In this document: positions 35,903 through 43,420 of the stretch, one piece after another
Layout: each line of letters begins with the position of its first letter
Numbering within the stretch: the first letter of the stretch is position 1
Assembly (NCBI RefSeq): GCF_003855095.1
Contig: NZ_CP033972.1
Span: forward strand, 4,030,001 to 4,094,000
Length of the DNA stretch: 64,000 nt
Reading direction: 5' to 3'
From: Gordonia insulae
GTDB lineage: Bacteria; Actinomycetota; Actinomycetes; Mycobacteriales; Mycobacteriaceae
Notes under the pieces: model-generated
The model's input: the letters and a program-made list of their open reading frames with translations, nothing else
Databases searched by the model: none
What the model was told of the DNA's origin: nothing
Program-made: the position numbers and the translations under genes

Positions 35903-37525
35903 CTACACCCGCGTGACCTCCAACTCGCCATCGCTGTACTGCGACCGCAGCCGCTTCTTGTCGAACTTGCCGACGCTGGTCTTCGGGACCTCGTTGATGA
36001 CCGTCCAGTTCTCCGGCAGCTGCCACTTGGCGACCTTGTCGGACAAGAACTCTCGTAGGGTATCGACCGTGGCGTCGGCACCGTCGCGAATCACCACGGC
36101 CACCAGCGGTCGTTCATCCCACTTCTGGTCCGGGACGCCGATGACCGCGGCCTCGATGACGTCCGGGTGGCCCATGACGGCGTTCTCGAGGTCGACCGAG
36201 GAGATCCATTCGCCGCCGGACTTGATGATGTCCTTGGTGCGGTCGGTGAGGGTGAGGTAGCCGTCGGGGGTGATGGATCCGACGTCACCGGTGCGCAGCC
36301 AGCCGTCCTGGAACTTGTCCGGCGCGTCGACGCCGTAGTACGAGCCGGCGATCCACGGACCACGAACCTCGAGTTCGCCGATGCTGTCGCCGTCGTTGGG
36401 GACCACCTCCCCGGCGTCGTCGACGAGACGGGCCTGCACCGATGCCGGGAATCGGCCCTGCGTGTAGCGGTAGTGCCACCGCTCGTCGCCCTCGGTGCCG
36501 GCGGGTGGACGAGCCACCGAACCGAGCGGCGACGTCTCGGTCATTCCCCACGCGTGCAGCACCTGCACGCCGTGGTCCTCCTCGAAGGTGTGCATCATCG
36601 ACGGCGGTACGGCCGATCCGCCGATCAGCACGTCGTGCATACACGAGATGTCCTGCGGATGCTGCTCGAGGTAGAGGTGCAGACCCTGCCAGATGGTGGG
36701 GACGGCCGCGGACATGGTGGGCTGTTCGGCGGCGATGAAGGCGGCCAACGGTTCGGGCTGCAGGAACCGGTCCGGCATGAGCAGTGAGGCGCCTATCATG
36801 AACGCCGCATAGGGCAGGCCCCACGCCATCGCATGGAACTGCGGAACCACCGCCAGCGCACGATCACCCTGCTTGAGCGCAGGTCCATCGGTCATGCACA
36901 CCTGCATGGAGTGCAGGTAGATCGACCGGTGCGAGTAGGCGACACCTTTCGGGTCGCCGGTGGTGCCGGACGTGTAACACATTGCGGCAGCGGAACGTTC
37001 GTCCACCTCGGGCCAGTCGAACTCGGTCGGCTGGCCGGCGATGAGTGCCTCGTAGGCGTGCACCTGCATGCCGTCGGGCACCTCGACGCCGTCGACGGAG
37101 TCCCCGGTCACGATCACATGTTTGACGGTCGTCAGCTGCGCAAGCTGCGGTGTGAGCAGGGGGATGAGCGTGGGGTCGACGATGACGACGTGGTCTTCGC
37201 CGTGGTTGGCGACGTGGATGAGTTGCTCGGGGAACAATCGGATGTTGAGTGTGTGCAGCACCGCGCCCATCGACGGCACCGCGAGGTAGGCCTCGAGGTG
37301 TTCGGCGTTGTTCCACATGAACGTCGCCACCCGCTCGTCGCCGGTCACGCCCAGGCCACGCAGTGCGTGCGCGAGTTGCGCGCAGCGGCGTCCGACCTCG
37401 GCGTAGCTGCGTCGTCGTGCCTCGGCTCCGGTCCATGTCACCACCTCGGCTCTGCCGTGCACGGTGCTGCCGTGTCGTAACACCTGTGCCACTGAGAGCG
37501 GGGCGTCCTGCATCGTGCTCAACAT
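35903..37525 (-). CDS. Long-chain fatty-acid--CoA ligase, FadD type (copy A)
   Basis: A 540-residue adenylate-forming enzyme: P-loop [16 protein letters not shown] (about 180-195), WGMTETSP, hinge [25 protein letters not shown], and the C-terminal Lys in [18 protein letters not shown] precedes ATG 37525. Nearly the same protein, with the same length and N-terminal MLSTMQD, is encoded at 50588-52210. It is convergent with the signal-less lipase. Confidence 0.93.
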   Translation of the reverse strand: MLSTMQDAPLSVAQVLRHGSTVHGRAEVVTWTGAEARRRSYAEVGRRCAQLAHALRGLGVTGDERVATFMWNNAEHLEAYLAVPSMGAVLHTLNIRLFPEQLIHVANHGEDHVVIVDPTLIPLLTPQLAQLTTVKHVIVTGDSVDGVEVPDGMQVHAYEALIAGQPTEFDWPEVDERSAAAMCYTSGTTGDPKGVAYSHRSIYLHSMQVCMTDGPALKQGDRALAVVPQFHAMAWGLPYAAFMIGASLLMPDRFLQPEPLAAFIAAEQPTMSAAVPTIWQGLHLYLEQHPQDISCMHDVLIGGSAVPPSMMHTFEEDHGVQVLHAWGMTETSPLGSVARPPAGTEGDERWHYRYTQGRFPASVQARLVDDAGEVVPNDGDSIGELEVRGPWIAGSYYGVDAPDKFQDGWLRTGDVGSITPDGYLTLTDRTKDIIKSGGEWISSVDLENAVMGHPDVIEAAVIGVPDQKWDERPLVAVVIRDGADATVDTLREFLSDKVAKWQLPENWTVINEVPKTSVGKFDKKRLRSQYSDGELEVTRV

Positions 37526-37640
37526 CGGGTACTCCTTGATTCTTGTTCGGCCAGGAGGGTCGCTTCTGAGCCTCGCACTCGAGCACCGATCGGGTGGGCG
37601 GGTTTCAGAAATGCGACGAAGTGGACCCAGGGAGACCCGT

Positions 37641-38135
37641 TCAGTCCTCCTCGACGAGGTCCGGCACCGCCCACAGGTGTCGGACCGGCCGCGCCGGGGG
37701 AGGGGCGGGAGCCTGCGCCTGCGGCCGCGGGCCGAACGGATCGTGGACACTGATGTCGGCCGGGTGCGTGAACTGCCAGATCTGTTGCAGGCTCAGCGCC
37801 ATGAGTTCCGCGAGATCGTCGACTCGTCGACGACCGACCTCGTGGATCCACTCCAGTTTCCGGGGCAGCCACTGCCAGCCCAGGTCGGTGAGTTCGATCC
37901 GGGTCCCGTCCCACTGCTCCTTACTGCGCCACTTGATGGCCATGCCGCTGATGGTGCAGCGGACGCGCCCCGAACCGGTCACCGTGACCTCCAGCAGCGA
38001 GTGCCAACCCGTGCTGTCGGGCTGTGCGATCTCGAGGAACTGGCCCTGCTGGAGGTCGGCACAGCGTCCGGCGATCAACGCGCTGAACTCTTGCCAGGCG
38101 ACGTCGGTGGTGTGGTCGAAACCATTGGTGGGCAA
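37641..38135 (-). CDS. Chaperone-like protein (TY-Chap/YbjN-type), short paralog
   Basis: A 164-residue protein matching the first domain of the 413-residue protein at 30362-31603 over about 115 residues, then ending in a Pro/Ala-rich linker (RPQAQAPAPPPARPVRHLW) and an acidic tail. I chose TTG 38135 because it gives the same distance to the first conserved Trp as the ATG of the paralog; longer starts (TTG 38237) fall in the promoter. It has the same DnaA-box promoter as the paralog. Confidence 0.7.
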   Translation of the reverse strand: MPTNGFDHTTDVAWQEFSALIAGRCADLQQGQFLEIAQPDSTGWHSLLEVTVTGSGRVRCTISGMAIKWRSKEQWDGTRIELTDLGWQWLPRKLEWIHEVGRRRVDDLAELMALSLQQIWQFTHPADISVHDPFGPRPQAQAPAPPPARPVRHLWAVPDLVEED

Positions 38136-38185
38136 AGGGTATTCATTCCAATCGTGATGGGAGCGGCGAGAACGAGGTGAGCACC

Positions 38186-38237
38186 AGACTAGGGGAGTGT
38201 TGAGACAGTACGGGCGTCGTCGCGGAGTTGTCCACAA
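38186..38237 (-). promoter_or_regulatory. Conserved promoter with DnaA box (copy 2)
   Basis: On the minus strand TTGTGGACAACTCCG begins at 38237 and the TAnnnT box TAGTCT is at 38191-38186. TTGTCCACA (plus strand 38228-38236) is a perfect DnaA box. Compared with the copy at 31669-31720, the box, the ACGAC block, TGTCTC and the -10 are kept at the same spacing while the rest has diverged. Confidence 0.6.
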
Positions 38238-38321
38238 CGTCCGGGAATGCGGTGCTCCCGACGCCTGAGCCCTAGGAGCGGCCCGGGTGCATACCCGCGC
38301 GGACGGTGAGTGCGAAGTCGG

Positions 38322-38945
38322 TCATGTCGTCGACCAGTCGCGTGCGTGCGCGGGGGCGAGTGCACCGTCGGCTCGGTCGAGGGCGTCGGCGATGAGGTCG
38401 AACAGTCCACCGGTCACCGCGATCGCCATGTGCTCGGCGGGCGCCTCGGTGGCAGCTTCGTCGAATCGTGACCACACGGCGCGGACGAGTTCGGCCGCCT
38501 GCCGGCGGTTGGCGCGCCGCTGCCGCTCGACGGTCGGCGAGATCCCACCCGATTGTCCGAAGGTCACCGCGCCGACGCGCGGGTCACCGGCCAACGCGTC
38601 GACGAAGCTCTCGAGCAACCGATGCGTGACGTCCGCCTCGGACCCGCTCGACTCCTCCATGGTGGCGTACACCCCGGCGAAGATTGTGTGGGTATTGCGT
38701 TGCAGCAGTTCGAGATAGCACGCTTCTTTGGTGGAGAAGTGTTCGTAGAACGCCTTGTTCCCGACGTAGGCCAGCTGGCAGATCGCCTCGATCGACGCGT
38801 TCGCGTACCCCTCCCGGGCGAACAGGTCGAGCGCTGCGTCGAGGATGAGCTCACGGCGCTGTTGGGCGCGCTCGCTCGCGTCGAGGCCTTTGATGCGGCG
38901 GCCGGCGGTGGCCTGTTTTCCCGCGGTTCGTGCTCTTCCGGTCAC
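38322..38945 (-). CDS. TetR-family regulator divergent from the secreted lipase
   Basis: A 207-residue TetR protein: basic N-terminus, HTH around residues 45-65 (IEAICQLAYVGNKAFYEHFS) and a regulatory C-terminal half. GTG 38945 is preferred because TACACT (38958-38953, minus strand) is seven bases upstream, a leaderless layout; the in-frame TTG at 38975 lies within the operator. It is divergent from the secreted lipase gene with a large dyad between them. Confidence 0.88.
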   Translation of the reverse strand: MTGRARTAGKQATAGRRIKGLDASERAQQRRELILDAALDLFAREGYANASIEAICQLAYVGNKAFYEHFSTKEACYLELLQRNTHTIFAGVYATMEESSGSEADVTHRLLESFVDALAGDPRVGAVTFGQSGGISPTVERQRRANRRQAAELVRAVWSRFDEAATEAPAEHMAIAVTGGLFDLIADALDRADGALAPAHARDWSTT

Positions 38946-38964
38946 CTCACGAAGTGTAGATCCA

Positions 38965-38991
38965 TTTTGAAACAAGAGCTCTTGTTCAAAA
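38965..38991. promoter_or_regulatory. TetR operator between regulator and lipase
   Basis: TTTTGAAACAAGAG / CTCTTGTTCAAAA forms a long dyad with a perfect 14-base core ACAAGAGCTCTTGT at 38972-38985. It covers the -35 region of the TetR gene and lies about 60-85 bases before the lipase start. Confidence 0.75.
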
Positions 38992-39048
38992 CAAGGCCGT
39001 GTGCTGTACTGCTGTGACTGGCATCACCGACGATGGGGGTAAAGACGC

Positions 39049-40428
39049 GTGAATGGTCATCTCACGGATCCGGTTCGACCGACGGACCCGCGTGTCCGCC
39101 GACGTCTGCTGACGGTGGCGGTCGCCGCCATGCTGGCGGTGGGACTGCTCGCCGCCGGTCCGGCAGGCGCGAATCCGGCTTTCCCTCCGGCATTTCCGCC
39201 GAATCAGAACCAGCTGCCCCAGCTGCCGCGCGAACCCGACATCTATCGCGCGCTGCCGATAACCACGCCGGACAGCGATCCCTGGTACAACGATCCGCCG
39301 AACATCGCGGCGTACCGGCCCGGTCAGATCGTGCGTTCGCGTGTCGTCCAGACGCGGGTGCTCGGCATCCCGTTCCCCGTACACACCAAGCAGTTGCTGT
39401 ACCGATCCGAGAACGCCCACGGGCAGCCGATCGTGACCGCCACGTCCGTGATCATCCCGGGCGTTCCGTGGTCCGGCAGCCCGCGACCTGTCGTCTCGTT
39501 CCAAGAGGCCATCGACTCCACCAGTTCGGCGTGCAATCCGTCGTACACCCTGCAGACCGGCACCTTCAAGGAGGCCACCCTCGCGACATCCTGGCTCGCC
39601 CAGGGTTTCGCGGTCAACGTCCCTGACTTCGACGGCAAGTTCAACACGTTCAGCACGTGGGACGAAGGCAAGATGGTGCTCGACAGTCTGCGCGCGATCA
39701 AGAACGACTCCTCACTCGGCCTGCGGCACTCCGGGATCGCGCTCTACGGGTACTCCGGCGGCGGGTCGGGTTCGATACGGGCGGCCGGTCTGCGCAAGAC
39801 CTACGCCCCCGACGTCAAGATCCTCGGCACGGCCATGGGCGGCGCGCCCGCGGACCTCGCCGCCCAGGCCCACTACGCCACGACGGGCCAGCCCGGCGTC
39901 ACCGGTATCAGCAACTTCACCATGTGGCTCGGATTCGCGGCCTTGTCCCGCGAGTATCCGCAGATCTTCGACGCGCGGAAGCTGCTGACTCCGGCGGGTC
40001 AGCAGATCGTCGCCGATCTCGGAGATCGCTGCGTCTACACCGCAGCCATGACCGGCATGTGGCGGCCGATCCGCGACTACTTCCAGCCCGGCAAGTCCCT
40101 GGCCACCTCACCCGGAGTGATGCCGTTGCTGCGAGACCTGAGTCTCGACAAGCACATTCCCGATACCCCGGTGCTGTGGTTCCACGGAATGTGGGATGAG
40201 CTCATCCCGCCGTCGAAGGTGGTGCTCCCTGTGGTCCGCAAGTACTGGGAGGCCGGCGCCGATCTGCGCTTCACCACCCTGCCGTTGCCCGAGCACGTCA
40301 CCAATGCCGCGGTCGGCTGGGTTCCCGCGCAGGCCTGGGTCAGTGCGGTACTGCGTGGGGCGTCGCCTGGTCCGAGGTTCAAGCTCGACTATCCGGCGCC
40401 GCTGCCCAAGGGTTTTCCGGGGACCTGA
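39049..40428 (+). CDS. Secreted lipase/esterase of the secretory-lipase family
   Basis: A 459-residue exported hydrolase. An N-terminal Arg-rich region and hydrophobic stretch (VAVAAMLAVGLLAAGPAGA) form a signal peptide cut near residue 41. The catalytic elbow is GYSGGGSGS (Ser about 245), the Asp is in GMWDELIP and the His in PLPEHVTNA. Related to the two intracellular-type copies at 34535 and 49219 but more distant. Start GTG 39049 with GGGGG nearby. Probably repressed by the divergent TetR and used to release fatty acids from external lipids. Confidence 0.9.
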   Translation: MNGHLTDPVRPTDPRVRRRLLTVAVAAMLAVGLLAAGPAGANPAFPPAFPPNQNQLPQLPREPDIYRALPITTPDSDPWYNDPPNIAAYRPGQIVRSRVVQTRVLGIPFPVHTKQLLYRSENAHGQPIVTATSVIIPGVPWSGSPRPVVSFQEAIDSTSSACNPSYTLQTGTFKEATLATSWLAQGFAVNVPDFDGKFNTFSTWDEGKMVLDSLRAIKNDSSLGLRHSGIALYGYSGGGSGSIRAAGLRKTYAPDVKILGTAMGGAPADLAAQAHYATTGQPGVTGISNFTMWLGFAALSREYPQIFDARKLLTPAGQQIVADLGDRCVYTAAMTGMWRPIRDYFQPGKSLATSPGVMPLLRDLSLDKHIPDTPVLWFHGMWDELIPPSKVVLPVVRKYWEAGADLRFTTLPLPEHVTNAAVGWVPAQAWVSAVLRGASPGPRFKLDYPAPLPKGFPGT

Positions 40429-40445
40429 CTGCTGCGTGGTCAGGT
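40423..40445. terminator. Hairpin over the convergent stops of lipase and acetyltransferase
   Basis: ACCTGAC (40423-40429) pairs with GTCAGGT (40439-40445) around a nine-base loop; the stem includes the stop codons of both convergent genes. Confidence 0.55.
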
Positions 40446-41129
40446 CCGGTCGGGCGTGGTGAAGACACGGAACATGACCTCGCGCCGTACGTCGAAGCCC
40501 AACGCCGCATACAGTCGGATCGCGCCGACGTTGCGGGCGTCGGCATGCAGGATCGGGATGTCACCGCGCCGTCGGATGCCGTCGGCGAGGGCGAGCACGA
40601 TCCGGCTCGCGAGCCCCTGGCCACGGGAGTCGGGATCGGTGCAGACCGCGCTGATCTCGGTCCACCCCGGAAGTCGTAGGCGCTCACCACCCATCGCGAT
40701 CAGGCGACTGTCGCGGCGGATGCCGAGGTAGGTGCCCATCTCGATGGTGCGCGGTAGGAACGGGCCGGGTCTGGTGCGGCGCACCAAGTCCAGCATCTCC
40801 GGGACGTCGGTCGCCGACAGCACGACCGCTTCGTCGTCGGGGGCGCACTCGACGCCACCGTCGATCATCTGCACGCCGGGTAGCTGCATCGTGGTCTGCC
40901 AGACGGCCGGCGGTCGGACCGTCACGACGGGCAGGAACATCGATCCGCCCGGCCCGACAAGTGCCGCGGCGTCGGCCCAGTCTCCGGTCGACGGGTCGTC
41001 GGGCAGTGCCGCCATCGGGCACACGTCGGGGTGGTAGCGGACAGCGGTTCCGTGGTGTTCGGCGAGGTGTGCGTGTGGGCCGGTGAGGGCGGCGAGGGCA
41101 GGGTTGTCGAGCGGGTGGTGTTCGGCCAT
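40440..41129 (-). CDS. GNAT-family N-acetyltransferase (intact paralog)
   Basis: 229 residues. An N-terminal region (LDNPALAALTGPHAHLAEHH) precedes a C-terminal GNAT domain with acetyl-CoA loop RGQGLASRIVLALA and YAALGFDVRR. Substrate unknown. It is the intact relative of the frameshifted gene at 29647-30356 and begins three bases after the SulP stop, so both are co-transcribed. Confidence 0.9.
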   Translation of the reverse strand: MAEHHPLDNPALAALTGPHAHLAEHHGTAVRYHPDVCPMAALPDDPSTGDWADAAALVGPGGSMFLPVVTVRPPAVWQTTMQLPGVQMIDGGVECAPDDEAVVLSATDVPEMLDLVRRTRPGPFLPRTIEMGTYLGIRRDSRLIAMGGERLRLPGWTEISAVCTDPDSRGQGLASRIVLALADGIRRRGDIPILHADARNVGAIRLYAALGFDVRREVMFRVFTTPDRT

Positions 41130-41132
41130 CGG

Positions 41133-42890
41133 TTACCGGCGCCCGCCCTCGGCCTCCGGCCCGATATCGGTGCGCAGCTTCCCGGTGATCTCGTCGATCT
41201 TGGCGCCGGTCGTCGGCGCGAACCGCGAGTCGTCGAAGCGCGGTTGGCCGTCGACGGTCAGCTGGTACCGGGCAAGCTGATCGCGCACAGGCGATTTCAT
41301 TTCCGCGAAGATCAACGTGATGCCGTGGGAGCGGAGATAGTCGTCGAGCTCGACCAACTCGTCGACGGCGGTGGCGTCGATCTCGGTGATGGGTTCGGCG
41401 GCGAGGATCACGGTGTGCAGGGTACGTCCGCCTGCGCGTGCGGCGCGCACCTCGCCGCGGACGTAGTCGTCGAACATGCCGCCGTTGGCGAAGAACAGCG
41501 GGGCGTCGAAGCGCAGGATCAGCACGCCGGGGATGCGTTCGGCGGTCGGGTTGCGTGTGACGTCGTGGTAGCCGCGCATGCCGGGGACCCGGCCGAGTTC
41601 GGTGCGGTACGGCCGCCATGCCTGGTTGACAAAGGCGATGAAGGACAAGCCGATTGCCACCAGGATGCCTTGCAGCACGCCGATCAGCGCGACACCGAGG
41701 AACGCCGCGATCGACAGCGCGGCCTCCACCCAGTTGACCCGGAACAGTTCGACGACGCTGCGGATGTCGATCAACGACAACGCCGCCGAGATCACCACCG
41801 CGGCCAGCGCGGCCGACGGCAGGTACGCGGTGATGCCCGGCGCCACGAAGATGAACACCACGATGAGCACCGCGCCCACCAGGGGTGCGAGTTGTGTTCG
41901 CGCCCCGGCCTGTTCGGCGACCGGCGTTCGCGACGACGACGCCGAGATGGGAAACCCGCTGAGAAATCCGGTGGCCACGTTGGCGACGCCGACCGCGGCC
42001 ATCTCCTGGCTGCCGTCGACGGTGGTGCCGGCGCGGGCGGCGAACGTGCGGGACAGCACGCTGGTGTCGGCGAAGGCGATGAGCGCGATGCCGACGGCGG
42101 GGCCGAGGAGGCTGACCACGTCGTCGAGGGTGATGCCCTCCAGGGATGGTGACGGGAAGCCACGCGGCATGGCGCCGGCCACCGAGAGATCGTCCTGCCA
42201 GCCGAACACGGCGACCGCGATGATCGACCCGGCCACGGCGACCAGCACACCGGGGATGGTTTTGCGCCAGTACTTGAGACCCAGGATGACCACCAGGCAG
42301 ATGACGCCGATCGCGGTGGCCAGCCAGTCGATCTCTCCGTTGGCGATGCCCCTCACGATGGCGACGGCCTCGTCCAGGATGGAATCGCCCTCGATGCTGA
42401 AGCCGAGCAGCTTGGGTAGCTGACTGAGCAACACGACGAGGGCGATGCCGTTGAGGTAGCCGATGCGGATCGGTTTGGACAGCAGGTCGGTGACGAAGCC
42501 GAGGCGCAGCAGTCCGGCGATGACGAGAACGGCACCGACTTCGAGGGCCAATACCCCGGCCAGTGCGATGCGTTCCTCGTCGAAGGCGGCGAGCGGGATG
42601 ATGGCGGCGGCGATGATCGGCGCGAGCGAGGAGTCGGGACCGAGGACCAGGATGCGAGACGGCCCGACGATGGCGTAGGCGATCAGAGGGATGATCGTCG
42701 CGTACAGGCCGGTCACGGGTGGTAGCCCGGCCACCTCGGCATACCCCATGCCCGCGGGGATGAGCAGAGCCGTGAGGACGATGCCGGCGACGATGTCGCC
42801 GCGCAACCAGCTGCGCTGATACGAGCGCAAGGTGGTGAGGCCGGGGAGGTAGCGGCTCACGGTACTGGGCTGTGGGGCCGGGGTGGGCAT
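41133..42890 (-). CDS. SulP-family anion transporter with STAS domain
   Basis: A 585-residue membrane transporter: sulfate-permease core with about eleven to fourteen helices (signature GLPPVTGLYATIIPLIAYAI near residue 55) and a C-terminal STAS domain (about 440-560, with the LRFDAPLFFANGGMFDDYV strand and DATAVDELVEL phosphorylation-type loop). Members carry sulfate, bicarbonate or dicarboxylates; substrate cannot be decided here. First gene of a two-gene unit with the acetyltransferase. Confidence 0.92.
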   Translation of the reverse strand: MPTPAPQPSTVSRYLPGLTTLRSYQRSWLRGDIVAGIVLTALLIPAGMGYAEVAGLPPVTGLYATIIPLIAYAIVGPSRILVLGPDSSLAPIIAAAIIPLAAFDEERIALAGVLALEVGAVLVIAGLLRLGFVTDLLSKPIRIGYLNGIALVVLLSQLPKLLGFSIEGDSILDEAVAIVRGIANGEIDWLATAIGVICLVVILGLKYWRKTIPGVLVAVAGSIIAVAVFGWQDDLSVAGAMPRGFPSPSLEGITLDDVVSLLGPAVGIALIAFADTSVLSRTFAARAGTTVDGSQEMAAVGVANVATGFLSGFPISASSSRTPVAEQAGARTQLAPLVGAVLIVVFIFVAPGITAYLPSAALAAVVISAALSLIDIRSVVELFRVNWVEAALSIAAFLGVALIGVLQGILVAIGLSFIAFVNQAWRPYRTELGRVPGMRGYHDVTRNPTAERIPGVLILRFDAPLFFANGGMFDDYVRGEVRAARAGGRTLHTVILAAEPITEIDATAVDELVELDDYLRSHGITLIFAEMKSPVRDQLARYQLTVDGQPRFDDSRFAPTTGAKIDEITGKLRTDIGPEAEGGRR

Positions 42891-43057
42891 GGGGTGATTA
42901 GACCACTTAGCGCAGCTCGGAGCGGTGGTTCAGCGAGCAGACATCCGCGGGCGGAAACAAAGCTGGAAACACCCGGAACCGAAAGGGTCGCCCCTGCGTC
43001 CTATATTCAAGTGTGAGCCGAGTCGTCTCGGCGTCAGGATCTGGGGGCGGGGACTGA

Positions 43058-43417
43058 ATGACTTCACCGAATGTCAGGGTTGATCCAAGCGAGCTGGAGG
43101 CCGCGGGTTCAGCCATTGCTGGTTTCGGGTCGTCCGTGCGTGAGTTGGGGTCGGGATCCCTCAGTTCGATGGCGTCGGTCATGCCGGGCATCTCGAGTCC
43201 GAATGCTGCGGCTGGAGGCCTGGCCGGTTTCGAGACCGCCGAGGCAGTCGGGCGTTCTGACGAAGCGGTCCGCCAGGCATTGTCGACGATCACTGGGCGT
43301 TGCGAGCAGTTCGCCGGCGCGCTGAAGGTCGGGGCGCACGTCATCGTGTCGTCCGAGGCCATCGCTGCGCGCCAACTACGGTCCGTCGGCGATCTGAACG
43401 AGCCCTCTGGGATCTGA
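43058..43417 (+). CDS. Small helical ESX/type VII-associated protein
   Basis: 119 residues, no signal peptide, mostly helical: VRVDPSELEAAGSAIAGFGS at the start is the pattern of WXG100/EspC-like secretion targets, and it lies three bases before the WXG-containing large protein. GGGG precedes ATG 43058. It could be the small partner that pairs with the N-terminal domain of the next protein for secretion (inference). Confidence 0.7.
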   Translation: MTSPNVRVDPSELEAAGSAIAGFGSSVRELGSGSLSSMASVMPGISSPNAAAGGLAGFETAEAVGRSDEAVRQALSTITGRCEQFAGALKVGAHVIVSSEAIAARQLRSVGDLNEPSGI

Positions 43418-43420
43418 TCC

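Larger units (their letters stand above)
34535..37525. repeat. Diverged direct duplication: lipase-palindrome-fadD (copies at 34535-37525 and 49219-52210)
   Basis: The two blocks carry the same three elements in the same order and orientation about 14.7 kb apart. Protein similarity is very high, synonymous differences are frequent, and the intergenic spacing (2 and 24 bases around the palindrome) is exactly kept. Confidence 0.85.
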
